NCBI RefSeq assembly: GCF_032854445.1
Contig: NC_088297.1
Span: 5,019,991-5,083,990, forward strand
DNA length: 64,000 nucleotides
Source: Liolophura sinensis
Lineage: Eukaryota > Mollusca > Polyplacophora > Chitonida > Chitonidae
Reading direction: 5' to 3'
The stretch's first letter is position 1; the number at the start of each line of letters is the position of its first letter. Under the pieces are notes generated by a model that was given only the letters and a program-made list of their open reading frames with translations, was not told where the DNA came from and did not search any database. Positions 49,061-61,600 of this stretch are shown here, in pieces. Position numbers and translations under genes: made by a program.

Positions 49061-50810
49061 TTCTGCAGGTATAAAGTACAACATCCACGAGGAGGACGGT
49101 GGCTTATTTAACTTCCTGCAGGTATAAAGTACAACATCCACGAGGAGGACGGTGGCTAATTTACCTTCATATAAGTATAAAGTACAACATCCACGAGGAG
49201 AACGGTGGCTAATTTACCTTCCTGTAGGTATAAAGTACAACATCCACGAGGAGGACGGTGGCTAATTTACCTTCATATAGGTATAAAGTACAACATCCAC
49301 GAGGAAAACGGTGGCTAATTTACCTTTCTCCCGGTATAAAGTCCAGCATCCACGAGAAGGACGGTGGCTAATTTACCTTCCTGTAGGTATAAAGTACAAC
49401 ATCCACGAGGAGGACGGCGGCAAATTTAACTTCCTGTAGGTATAAAGTACAACATCCACGAGGAGGACGGTGGCTAATTTACCTTCCTGTAGGTATAAAG
49501 TACAACATCCACGAGGAGGACGGTGGCTAATTTACCTTTCTCCAGGTATAAAGTACAACATCCACGAGGAGGACGGTGGCTAATTTAACTTCCCGCAGGT
49601 ATAAAGTACAACATCCACGAGGAGGACGGTGGCTAATTTATCTTCCTGCAGGTATAAAGTACAACATCCACGAGGAGGACGGTGGCTAATTTACCTTCAT
49701 ATAAGTATAAAGTACAACATCCACGAGGAGAACGGTGGCTAATTTAACTTCCTGCAGGTATAAAGTACAACATCCACGAGGAGGACGGTGGCTAATTTAC
49801 CTTCATATAGGTATAAAGTACAACATCCACGAGGAAAACGGTGGCTAATTTACCTTTCTCCAGGTATAAAGTCCAGCATCCACGAGGAGGACGGTGGCTA
49901 ATTTACCTTCATATAAGTATAAAGTACAACATCCACGAGGAGAACGGTGGCTAATTTAACTTCCTGCAGGTATAAAGTACAACATCCACGAGGAGGACGG
50001 TGGCTAATTTACCTTCATATAGGTATAAAGTACAACATCCACGAGGAAAACGGTGGCTAATTTACCTTTCTCCAGGTATAAAGTCCAGCATCCACGAGGA
50101 GGACGGTGGCTAATTTACCTTTCTGCAGGTATAAAGTACAGCATCCTCGAGAAGGACGGTGGCTAATTTACCTTTCTGCAGGTGTAAAGTACAACATCCA
50201 CGAAGAGGACGACGGCTACTTTACCTTCATATAGGTATAAAATACAACATCCACGAGGAGGACGGTGGCTACTTTACCTTTCTGCAGGTATAAAGTACAA
50301 CATCCACGAGGAGGATGGTGGCTAATTTACCTTTCTGCAGGTATAAAGTACAACATCCACGAGGAGGACGGTGGCTAATTTACCTTTCTCCAGGTATAAA
50401 GTACAACATCAACGAGGAGGACGGTGGCTAATTTACCTTTCTCCAGGTATAAAGTACAACATCCACGAGGAGGACGGTGGCTAATTTACCTTTCTCTAGG
50501 TATAAAGTACAACATCCACGAGGAGGACGGCGGCTACTTTACCTTTCTGCAGGTAAAAAGTACAACATCCACGAGGAGGACGGTGGCTAATTTACCTTTC
50601 TCCAGGTATAAAGTACAACATCCACGAGGAGGACGGTGGCTTATTTGACTTTCTGTAGGTACCGGTATAAAGTACAACATTCACGAGGAGGACGGCGGCT
50701 ACTTTACCTTTCTGCAGGTATAAAGTACAACATCCACGAGGAGGACGGTGGCTAATTTACCTTCATATAGGTATAAAGTACAACATCCACGAGGAGGACG
50801 GTGGCTAATT

Positions 50811-53060
50811 TACGTAGATGTAGGTATAAAGTACAACATCCACGAGGAGGACGACGGCTACTTTACCTTTATATAGGTATAAAGTACAACATCCACGAGG
50901 AGGACGGTGGCTAATTTAACTTCCTGCAGGTATAAAGTACAACATTCACGAGGAGGACGGTGGCTAATTTACCTTCATATAAGTATAAAGTACAACTTCC
51001 ACGAGGAGGACGGCGGCTAATTTACCTTTCTGCAGGTATAAAGTACAACATCCACGAGGCGGACGGCGGCTACTTTACCTTTCTCTAGGTATAAAGTACA
51101 ACATCCACGAGGAAGACGATGGCTAATTTAACTTCCTGTAGGTATAAAGTACAGCATCCACGAGGAGGACGGTGGCTAATTTGACTTTCTGTAGGTACCG
51201 GTATAAAGTACAACATTCACGAGGAGGACGGCGGCTACTTTACCTTTCTGCAGGTATAAAGTACAACATCCACGAGGAGGACGGTGGCTAATTTACCTTC
51301 ATATAGGTATAAAGTACAACATCCACGAGGAGGACGGTGGCTAATTTACGTAGATGTAGGTATAAAGTACAACATCCACGAGGAGGACGACGGCTACTTT
51401 ACCTTTATATAGGTATAAAGTACAACATCCACGAGGAGGACGGTGGCTAATTTAACTTCCTGCAGGTATAAAGTACAGCATCCACGAGGAGGACGGTGGC
51501 TAATTTGACTTTCTGTAGGTACCGGTATAAAGTACAACATTCACGAGGAGGACGGCGGCTACTTTACCTTTCTGCAGGTATAAAGTACAACATCCACGAG
51601 GAGGACGGTGGCTAATTTACCTTCATATAGGTATAAAGTACAACATCCACGAGGAGGACGGTGGCTAATTTACGTAGATGTAGGTATAAAGTACAACATC
51701 CACGAGGAGGACGACGGCTACTTTACCTTTATATAGGTATAAAGTACAACATCCACGAGGAGGACGGTGGCTAATTTAACTTCCTGCAGGTATAAAGTAC
51801 AACATTCACGAGGAGGACGGTGGCTAATTTACCTTCATATAAGTATAAAGTACAACTTCCACGAGGAGGACGGCGGCTAATTTACCTTTCTGCAGGTATA
51901 AAGTACAACATCCACGAGGCGGACGGCGGCTACTTTACCTTTCTCTAGGTATAAAGTACAACATCCACGAGGAAGACGATGGCTAATTTAACTTCCTGTA
52001 GGTATAAAGTACAGCATCCACGAGGAGGACGGTGGCTAATTTACCTTTCTCTAGGTATAAAGTACAACATCCACGAGGAGGACGGTGGCTAATTTACCTT
52101 TCTCCAGGTATAAAGTACAACATCCACGAGGAGGACGGTGGCTAATTTAACTTCTTGTAGGTACCGGTATAAAGTACAACATCCACGAGGAGGACGGCGG
52201 CTACTTTACCTTTCAGCCGGTATAAAGTACAACATCCACGAGGAGGACGGTGGCTAATTTACTTTTCTACAGGTATCAGGAACAACATCCACGATGAGGA
52301 CGGTGGCTAATTTACCTTCCTGCAGGTATGAAGTACAACATCCACGAGGAGGACGGTGGCTAATTTACGTAGATGTAGGTATAAAGTACAACATCCACGA
52401 GGAGGACGACGGCTACTTTACCTTTATATAGGTATAAAGTACAACATCCACGAGGAGGACGGTGGCTAATTTAACTTCCTGCAGGTATAAAGTACAACAT
52501 TCACGAGGAGGACGGTGGCTAATTTACCTTCATATAAGTATAAAGTACAACTTCCACGAGGAGGACGGCGGCTAATTTACCTTTCTGCAGGTATAAAGTA
52601 CAACATCCACGAGGCGGACGGCGGCTACTTTACCTTTCTCTAGGTATAAAGTACAACATCCACGAGGAAGACGATGGCTAATTTAACTTCCTGTAGGTAT
52701 AAAGTACAACATCCACGAGGAGGACGGTGGCTAATTTACCTTTCTCTAGGTATAAAGTACAACATCCACGAGGAGGACGGTGGCTAATTTACCTTTCTCC
52801 AGGTATAAAGTACAACATCCACGAGGAGGACGGTGGCTAATTTAACTTCTTGTAGGTACCGGTATAAAGTACAACATCCACGAGGAGGACGGCGGCTACT
52901 TTACCTTTCAGCCGGTATAAAGTACAACATCCACGAGGAGGACGGTGGCTAATTTACTTTTCTACAGGTATCAGGAACAACATCCACGATGAGGACGGTG
53001 GCTAATTTACCTTCCTGCAGGTATGAAGTACAACATCCACGAGGAGGACGGTGGCTAATT
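50811..53060. repeat. 2,250-bp higher-order repeat, copy 1
   Basis: Marked by the rare end TACGTAGATG at 50811, 51347, 51671, 52366 and 53061, giving blocks of 536, 324, 695 and 695 bases. These equal 10, 6, 13 and 13 units of 53 plus 6 extra bases each. The extra 6 bases come from one GGTACCGGTATAAAG variant per block. Confidence 0.92.
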
Positions 53061-55299
53061 TACGTAGATGTAGGTATAAAGTACAACATCCACGAGGAGG
53101 ACGACGGCTACTTTACCTTTATATAGGTATAAAGTACAACATCCACGAGGAGGACGGTGGCTAATTTAACTTCCTGCAGGTATAAAGTACAACATTCACG
53201 AGGAGGACGGTGGCTAATTTACCTTCATATAAGTATAAAGTACAACTTCCACGAGGAGGACGGCGGCTAATTTACCTTTCTGCAGGTATAAAGTACAACA
53301 TCCACGAGGCGGACGGCGGCTACTTTACCTTTCTCTAGGTATAAAGTACAACATCCACGAGGAAGACGATGGCTAATTTAACTTCCTGTAGGTATAAAGT
53401 ACAGCATCCACGAGGAGGACGGTGGCTAATTTGACTTTCTGTAGGTACCGGTATAAAGTACAACATTCACGAGGAGGACGGCGGCTACTTTACCTTTCTG
53501 CAGGTATAAAGTACAACATCCACGAGGAGGACGGTGGCTAATTTACCTTCATATAGGTATAAAGTACAACATCCACGAGGAGGACGGTGGCTAATTTACG
53601 TAGATGTAGGTATAAAGTACAACATCCACGAGGAGGACGACGGCTACTTTACCTTTATATAGGTATAAAGTACAACATCCACGAGGAGGACGGTGGCTAA
53701 TTTAACTTCCTGCAGGTATAAAGTACAGCATCCACGAGGAGGACGGTGGCTAATTTGACTTTCTGTAGGTACCGGTATAAAGTACAACATTCACGAGGAG
53801 GACGGCGGCTACTTTACCTTTCTGCAGGTATAAAGTACAACATCCACGAGGAGGACGGTGGCTAATTTACCTTCATATAGGTATAAAGTACAACATCCAC
53901 GAGGAGGACGGTGGCTAATTTACGTAGATGTAGGTATAAAGTACAACATCCACGAGGAGGACGACGGCTACTTTACCTTTATATAGGTATAAAGTACAAC
54001 ATCCACGAGGAGGACGGTGGCTAATTTAACTTCCTGCAGGTATAAAGTACAACATTCACGAGGAGGACGGTGGCTAATTTACCTTCATATAAGTATAAAG
54101 TACAACTTCCACGAGGAGGACGGCGGCTAATTTACCTTTCTGCAGGTATAAAGTACAACATCCACGAGGCGGACGGCGGCTACTTTACCTTTCTCTAGGT
54201 ATAAAGTACAACATCCACGAGGAAGACGATGGCTAATTTAACTTCCTGTAGGTATAAAGTACAGCATCCACGAGGAGGACGGTGGCTAATTTACCTTTCT
54301 CTAGGTATAAAGTACAACATCCACGAGGAGGACGGTGGCTAATTTACCTTTCTCCAGGTATAAAGTACAACATCCACGAGGAGGACGGTGGCTAATTTAA
54401 CTTCTTGTAGGTACCGGTATAAAGTACAACATCCACGAGGAGGACGGCGGCTACTTTACCTTTCAGCCGGTATAAAGTACAACATCCACGAGGAGGACGG
54501 TGGCTAATTTACTTTTCTACAGGTATCAGGAACAACATCCACGATGAGGACGGTGGCTAATTTACCTTCCTGCAGGTATGAAGTACAACATCCACGAGGA
54601 GGACGGTGGCTAATTTACGTAGATGTAGGTATAAAGTACAACATCCACGAGGAGGACGACGGCTACTTTACCTTTATATAGGTATAAAGTACAACATCCA
54701 CGAGGAGGACGGTGGCTAATTTAACTTCCTGCAGGTATAAAGTACAACATTCACGAGGAGGACGGTGGCTAATTTACCTTCATATAAGTATAAAGTACAA
54801 CTTCCACGAGGAGGACGGCGGCTAATTTACCTTTCTGCAGGTATAAAGTACAACATCCACGAGGCGGACGGCGGCTACTTTACCTTTCTCTAGGTATAAA
54901 GTACAACATCCACGAGGAAGACGATGGCTAATTTAACTTCCTGTAGGTATAAAGTACAACATCCACGAGGAGGACGGTGGCTAATTTACCTTTCTCTAGG
55001 TATAAAGTACAACATCCACGAGGAGGACGGTGGCTAATTTACCTTTCTCCAGGTATAAAGTACAACATCCACGAGGAGGACGGTGGCTAATTTAACTTCT
55101 TGTAGGTACCGGTATAAAGTACAACATCCACGAGGAGGACGGCGGCTACTTTACCTTTCAGCCGGTATAAAGTACAACATCCACGAGGAGGACGGTGGCT
55201 AATTTACTTTTCTACAGGTATCAGGAACAACATCCACGATGAGGACGGTGGCTAATTTACCTTCCTGCAGGTATGAAGTACAACATCCACGAGGAGGAC
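53061..55299. repeat. 2,250-bp higher-order repeat, copy 2
   Basis: The same landmark order follows at 53061, 53597, 53921 and 54616, each exactly 2,250 bases after its partner in copy 1. Sporadic variants (for example CAGCATCC, CATTCACG, GGAAGACGATGG, TATCAGGAACAAC) also recur in the same places, so the duplication looks recent. Similarity ends near 55299, where diverged units begin. Confidence 0.92.
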
Positions 55300-56161
55300 A
55301 GTGGCTAATTTACCTTCCTCCAGGTATCAGGAACAACATCCATGAGGAAGACGGTGGATGCTTTGTCTTTCTATAGGTACAGAGTACAACATCCAGAAGG
55401 AGGACGGTGGCTAATTTACATCCCTATATGTATAAAGTACAACATCCACGAGGAGGACGGTGACTAATTTATGTTCCTGCAGGTATAAAGTACAACATCC
55501 ACGAGGAGGACGGTGGCTTCTTTACCTTCCTTTAGCTATAAAGTACAACATCAATGAGGAGGACGGTGACTAATTTATGTTCCTATAGGTATAAAGTACA
55601 ACATCCATAAGGAGGACGGTGGTTAATTGACGTTCCTACAGGTATCAGGTACAAAATCCACGAGGAGGACGGTGACTAATTTACCATCCTTTTTCTCCGC
55701 AGATGGGAAAAGCCCAACACGAACGAGGAGAAACCGATTTTTCCTTTCTCTACATGTACGTAGATGAGAAAATTTTTACAGAGCCTTAGAATATAATCCT
55801 CGATTCACAGAATATGAGAAATCCAGTGACCACCAATTCCGGACAGTTGAATAAAAAAATCAACAACCACATTCTAGTTTAAATATATGTATTTTAAGGA
55901 GCCCTCGCGCAGTGCCATAACCCATCCCCATGGAGAGTTTGCCAACAGAAACTCTAATTCAACAAGTTCCTATCCCTAAAGCTGGTTACAGCATTGTATT
56001 CATCCGGTTTGCCAAAACCTTTACAGAAAAACTATTATAAACTGTGTTACGACCCAAACTGCCTGTATTATAAAGAGATGGCTTGTTCGAAATACACGAC
56101 AGTCTAGCCGCACAAAAAAGTAACCAAAACAAGCAGATTTTATTTTACAACAATTTATTAG

Positions 56162-56262
56162 CTTAACAAGAACAGGTAATAAGACTTATACAAATATTAA
56201 AGTACTTAAGTTTAACAAGAAAGGATAGCAGTATCTATACAAATACTAAGGTACTTACGGTG
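56162..56262. repeat. Two-copy ~50-bp duplication
   Basis: TTAACAAGAA...TATACAAATA(T/C)TAA(A/G)GTACTTA occurs twice in a row, diverged. The second copy overlaps the candidate GTAAGT donor of the unrecognised exon. Confidence 0.7.
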
Positions 56263-56809
56263 TCAAGTCCAAACGGACGCATATATTTCACAATATATAC
56301 CACACAGGCATAAATGCTCAGAGGCAAATTCACAAGAGGGAAAATCCACAGTATAACTGAGTGTATGACGAAATATACACAAAATTCCCCAGACAGGGTC
56401 CGTGTACTAATAAGCACTGTGTATACAAGAGCACAAATTAAACATACAAGTTCAGACTGAACAAGTGCTCGGTGGAGATAGGATATAACAAAGCCAGAGG
56501 CTATAAAGACACCAAGATTCAGCACAAAAGGCCTACTAAAATAATACACAGCGAAAGCATCCAAAACTCTCAATACTTCTCCGTTCTCCGATCTCTGTTC
56601 TCTCCGTCTCTCATAGTTTTTATATAGCCTGGTGGAATTGTCCAGAATAAGAAAATTCATGAACACTTGATGTAAACAAACAGGCACCGAACTGAGCGCA
56701 TTCTGGAATATTCTAAGGTAGAGGCAGACAGCACTCCCTGAACTTAGCATATGTAAACAGTGGCAAGCTAAATTTAGAAACTGACGGCAGTCGTGCACAT
56801 AACAACTGA
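56259..56809 (-). CDS. Possible exon of a multi-membrane-segment protein (unrecognised)
   Basis: An open stretch bounded by a good acceptor (CGTTCTTCAG) and a consensus donor (ACC|GTAAGT). It encodes a Cys-rich start, a charged stretch (KNYERRREQRSENGE) and at least three hydrophobic segments such as FVLNLGVFIASGFVISYL and LVCLICALVYTVLIST. I do not recognise the family. Antisense reads of A-rich DNA also give F/L/I-rich peptides, so it may be fortuitous. No partner exons were found, and any downstream exon would lie in or beyond the giant array. Confidence 0.28.
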
Positions 56810-57755
56810 AGAACGCTTTACTGAGATGTAAGGATAAAAGTTGTGTTTTAATACATATGCTGCAGTACCCTAGGCAAGTTTATTAGTGTATTAACTCTCT
56901 TGTACATTCTAAGATTCTATACATGTGTAAGTTAGGCAATGAATGGTATGGCGGTGGAATGGAAAATACATTATAGGTGTAGGCTATATGTACAAGGCAT
57001 ATAGCCATGATACAATGATAACAATGCTATAAAATACACATTTTCAACTCATCAGTCATCTATTATTTACATACACAGCATGCCAGTTACGATTCAGTAC
57101 TGCTGATTAAGCGGTGTGCTCTTAATTGTTCACTTTTTTTAAGTGCCGTGTGAAACGATGAATGTTCAGTTTGACAGCATCTTCGTCTTGCTTCTGGTAA
57201 AGATATGTGCAGTTTGTTGGATACAAGTAGTGCGACTACATCCCGAACCAAAGCTTCCTTACATCTCCTATTCCTGACTGTCCCTTCGTACCTACAAAGA
57301 AAAAATGTGAACAGAATGCAATCCTGTTAAAGGCTTCCTATTCATTTGTAAGAGACTGAAATCTGGAAATGTATATAGATTGCTACTAATTAAACATATA
57401 TGCCTGCACACTTTTTAGCAAGTCATGCGCGGAACAAAATTATGAAATTATAATGATAAATAATTAAACACACATCTACATGTAAATGACTATTTGATGA
57501 CTACAATATTCTTAGTTACTTTCCTCCTTTTTTATGGCTTTAGTCTTGTCAAATGTTTATACACATTTGAACAGTCTGTATATAGATAACTTGAAAGCTG
57601 GAAAGCCATTCCGATACTACTCCATGCATAACTGGAGCCAAAATAGCCATATCTAATTATACCAAAAAATAAAAACAAACAGATAAAATACAAGGTAAAT
57701 ATAAACCCATCCACATTTAAAATCTTCTGAATTCGCTCGGTTCCTGATAGCTGGA

Positions 57756-58148
57756 CTAGCTTGTGTACAAGTGCTTTAACTCTGATAGAGTGGAGCCCAA
57801 AAGTATGTTCTCTTGGACTTTAGTATCCGTTAATCCACAGGCTGATGGTTCCCCACGTCCACTTTCAGAAGTATTGGCGATCTCTTCATTCGTCTCGCCA
57901 TGTTCATACTCCCAGTCGACAACAATTTCAGATCGAACAGGCGTCTGGATGGTGTCATCCGTCAGTGTGGGTTGCACAACTTCGGTTAGATATTTCTGAC
58001 AGGCCTGTCCAAATTGATTGTAGAACAATCCCTGTCCAAATCTTGTCGTTTGTTTACGAAGGAGTTCTCGGTATCATCTGACGTTTCTGGTCTGTATAAT
58101 GAGTCGAAAAAGAAAAATATGTTTGACCGGGGACATGTTATTTAAATA
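57756..58148 (-). pseudogene. In-frame continuation of the KDZ-like gene beyond the TAG
   Basis: Directly after the TAG, in the same frame, the sequence reads YLNNMSPVKHIFLFRLII and continues the family block. It is then cut by TGA at 58074-58076. After that the frame stays open for about 105 codons to TAG at 57756-57758, with a coding-like, acidic composition (VVDWEYEHGETNEE). This looks like the original C-terminus, now separated by two stop codons. Alternatives are stop-codon readthrough, or removal of the TGA segment as a tiny intron; the latter could not rescue the TAG. Confidence 0.6.
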
Positions 58149-58639
58149 CTAGATGTCCCGTTTCAGAGAGCTGAAGAGTTGCTCCACCGCTTGGGTGTCA
58201 ATGATTCCACTAAGCTCAGGTAGCAGGGAACACCGTCGGAGTATCTCTTGCCTGCTCTTACAGTTTTCTTGGTGGAACCAGTCTATGAGCGCATAGTGTA
58301 CGTCAGATCCTGTGACGGAGTTTTTGTTCGATTCGACACAGTCGGGGGAAAAAATGGGATTTGTCAGAAATTCGGCCCCGCAATCCAGCTCTCTTTTTTC
58401 GGCTCTTGCAATGTTTAAATCTGTATCAGGTGCCAGTCTTCCTTCGTTTGGGGAATAAAAATGTGGAATTATTTTGTTGGCCTGTCTTGCCAGTAGATAC
58501 GCTATGTCGCAGATGGTAATATTAGGTCGATGTTTCATAGATCTTTCAATGTCGAGATAATCCCTTGAACTTTCAGATCGCAACAGGCTTTTAATGGCAT
58601 AAACAACACCGTGATAGCAACAACCAACCGCCCATTCTC
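58149..58639 (-). CDS. KDZ-like gene, catalytic-core exon ending in TAG
   Basis: Acceptor TTCTTCTAG. Encodes EWAVGCCYHGVVYAIKSL, SMKHRPNITICDIAYLLA, FYSPNEGRLAPDTDLN, GSDVHYALIDWFHQENC and IIDTQAVEQLFSSLKRDI, then TAG at 58149-58151. The order matches the second Asp and the terminal Glu of KDZ-like cores. The TAG falls inside a block that normally continues YFLN-x-(M/L)SP, so it looks premature. Confidence 0.78.
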
Positions 58640-61600
58640 CTAGAAGAATAAAGAACGTATTTAAGGATAATAAACTTCTTGATGGCTGAGTGATTTTAAG
58701 CGTCACAGCCAAAGAGAACGATTTAATAAATATAATGACAGTTTAACTGATGTTGTATCACCTAAAAATGTTCATGTGAGGAAACCTGCCATGTTTATAC
58801 TTGGCCATATCTAATTAAGTTTATACGGTTCACTCCAGGTGTCCAGGTTAAGAAATAATTAGGCGGTATTGCGTCTTCTCACCAGAGCATCCAAATAATT
58901 TCTCATAAGCCTTGTCCAATGCCCCACGTGAAATCGACATGTCTCTCATCCTCCTGATCATATCAACGGAGGACCCTTCTGCTTTAACACCCACTTCACG
59001 ACACATTTTTCGGATTGTCGACACCAGTCAAAAGATATGAGAATTTTTTGGTTTGAGCTGTGTTGAAGCTTTTGTGTTCATCATTATTTCTTCACAGTCT
59101 TTATAAATATGGTCGTAAAACACCAATCAAATAAATAACTAAATCTTCATAATACTATTCCACCCTATATATCCGCGAAATTTAAATCCAGCGAATTTGT
59201 TTTCGAAGCAAATCACCGAAAATTAATGTCAGAGAAAAAAGGCATTTGCATTATACAGACAAACGTTGAGAGAATATAGGATAAAATATTCCCAGATAAG
59301 TACATGCACTTTGAAGTAAGTGCAAATACCCTTAACTCTTAAACGTTCTCTTTTCACTTGAGTGCATACAGTAAATTTTTATTACATCCTACACTGGAAA
59401 TACCTTTTCATCCTTTAACATGTTCATGATGGTTTCTTCTGGCATCGGTTCGGACACGGGGTCTTCATTATCCTTGTTTATACTTTGAGAACATTTCTTT
59501 ATTTCCGTGTTGTAAATCAAGTCACCACTGCGAGAGTTTTCGCCAATCCAAGGACTCCAAAACTCGTAGGACGGAGTTACGGTATTTTGTTCTAAAGCAA
59601 GGGAGAACAACCTGTTAGTAGTTAACCTCATTTGCTAATCACCTGGCCCCTGTTCCACAAAGCAGTCGTAAACTAGGTTGATTGTAACTACCATGACAAC
59701 TCATGTTAAAGAGATAGGTAGCTATGGTAGTTACAATCAGCTTAGCCTACGTTTGCTTTGGGCCCTGTTCCACAAACCAGCCTTATTCTAAGCTGATTAT
59801 AACTACCATGACAACCCATGTAAAAGAGATGGGCAGCCATGCTAGTTACAATAACCTTCGCCTACGATTGCTTTGTGGGACAGGGTCAAGATCAATCATT
59901 GCTTTCAGTTGAAAATACACACTGTCCTACATTTTCGGACTGGAAGATTGTATCGTGAAAGGTCTTTAAATTTACACGTAGAGCTTCACTAGTTGTGCAG
60001 TAAATTTTGTAGTCAATTGCCAAAACAATAATTAAAATTTGACTACTTTTAGCATATTGATATCTTACCTGGTCGAGTGCCAGGGTTTCTTACGCTGTTC
60101 TCAACTGCAGACCAGAAAGCCTTAGCATCAACCGTGTCAGAAACTTCGCCAGACGGAATGGACAAACCAGACACTGAAAGATAACAAAGTGACGTCGTTA
60201 TTGACTTATAGTTGAGTGTGTAGCATTTTCATGTGACCACAAAACTTTCCCCATAACAGGTGTATATCATTGAATAACTTGTACTTCATTTGCGTGTTGG
60301 TACATATATACATCTACCTCCACCTTCATGAGGTGTAAAGTATCTGCCCTTACTTATGGCAAGCCATTTCGGCCTAATTCAGATATCTTGAATTAATTTT
60401 CAGATATCTACAATTCATTTCTAGATTTCTTAAATAGCAGCCTTGTGTTAATATATAGATCATGTATTTCACATATCTGAAAATCCTTTCCAGACATCAA
60501 AAATTCTTTTGAACATATCTCGGAATAAAAAACAAGGATGCACATAACCGTAAAAGAGCCATAGAAATTGCGCCAAAATGTACAAAATGCAATAACTGCT
60601 CCCTGAGAATAGTACACTTTCAATTTTATGCCTTTGGCATGAAAGTTGACATGTATGGGCAGGTAATCGAATATGTATTTATGGTTTTGCTGTTGGGGTG
60701 TTAATGTTAATATTGCTGGATATCTAGAGCGCTTTTCAACCACATTTATACATGTCATTGTGTAACATTAAATCTAATCTTCTGATTCAGAATATTCAGA
60801 AATGTATATCATCCAATTACATGTCTTGTCATATACGCTGCATGCCCACCTACCTGAATGGCGGAACGCTACTTTGCGACAGGTGTCGAAGATAAGTATG
60901 GAAGGGTGATACCCACAAAGGACACAATGGAAACTGTAATCGTGGTCAGTACATGCCTCGAAATGTAGGTATGCTTGATGTAAAGTGTAGGTATCAACAT
61001 TCTCTCCGATCATTTCTTGAAGCATGGCAACAGACCGTCCTATTGCAACGTGGTTCTGAAAACAATTAAACGTCAAAATTTTATCTTCAATATTGAGAAC
61101 TGAAGTTTTAGTAAGTATATCCTGACTTGAGATAACATTAAACTGGAAGGTTTGTTGATGTTAAATTTTCTGTTAAAATCTACATGCTGCATGCTCAATA
61201 GAGTGAAATAAATAAAATAGAGTAAATCTGACATTTTATCATTAATAAACATAAAACACTTCAGAGTACCTGTAGTCCAGCTCTGATGAAAAGACATACC
61301 TCAAGCCCAAGGAAAATGACATCATTGAAGTTATGAATGCCCTCGTTCCATTCTTTATATTGATACAACAGTTGGCATGGTTTGCATACCTTGTTGTATA
61401 CGGTTATATCTGAAAGAGAAGGCGTTTGATAATTCTAAAATTTTATACTTAATTATATTAACTATTATTAATTATATAACGGCGAACCATTAGGATATCC
61501 AGACATGGTCTAATTTCAGATAAATGTAACCAAATAGAAAATCAAGGAACTATAAGAACTGCCATGCTAAACCATTCCATGCTGAATCATTAATACACTA

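Larger units (their letters stand above)
45180..55740. repeat. Giant 53-bp minisatellite, about 198 units
   Basis: A continuous array whose unit contains GGTATAAAGTACAACATCC, ACGAGGAGGACGGTGGCT and a variable end such as AATTTACCTTCCTGTA. The core is very constant; the last 10-15 bases vary among a few types (CTTCCTGCA, CTTCATATA, CTTTCTCCA, ACGTAGATG). Units become clearly diverged at the right end (about 55,300-55,740), where the array fades. Larger repeat periods are listed separately. It separates the NAPRT 5' end from the KDZ-like gene 3' end. Confidence 0.98.
55760..57755. other. Flank between the giant array and the KDZ-like gene
   Basis: Unique, AT-rich sequence with the unrecognised exon candidate at 56259-56809 and a ~50-bp duplication. 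The minus strand may carry the 3' UTR of the KDZ-like gene. Confidence 0.5.

Noticed and set aside
50424-50648. Repeat-encoded open frame (HPRGGRWLI type) in the giant array
   Set aside because: The unit length is 53, not a multiple of 3, so the frame is sustained only by chance over a few units.
45180-55740. CRISPR-like array of constant core and variable ends
   Set aside because: The variable parts are few recurring types rather than unique spacers, and the context is a eukaryotic genome; it is a minisatellite.
57532-57714. 60-codon hydrophobic open frame on the minus strand
   Set aside because: It begins with GTG, lacks a convincing exon partner, and its F/L/I bias is expected from reading A-rich DNA in reverse.
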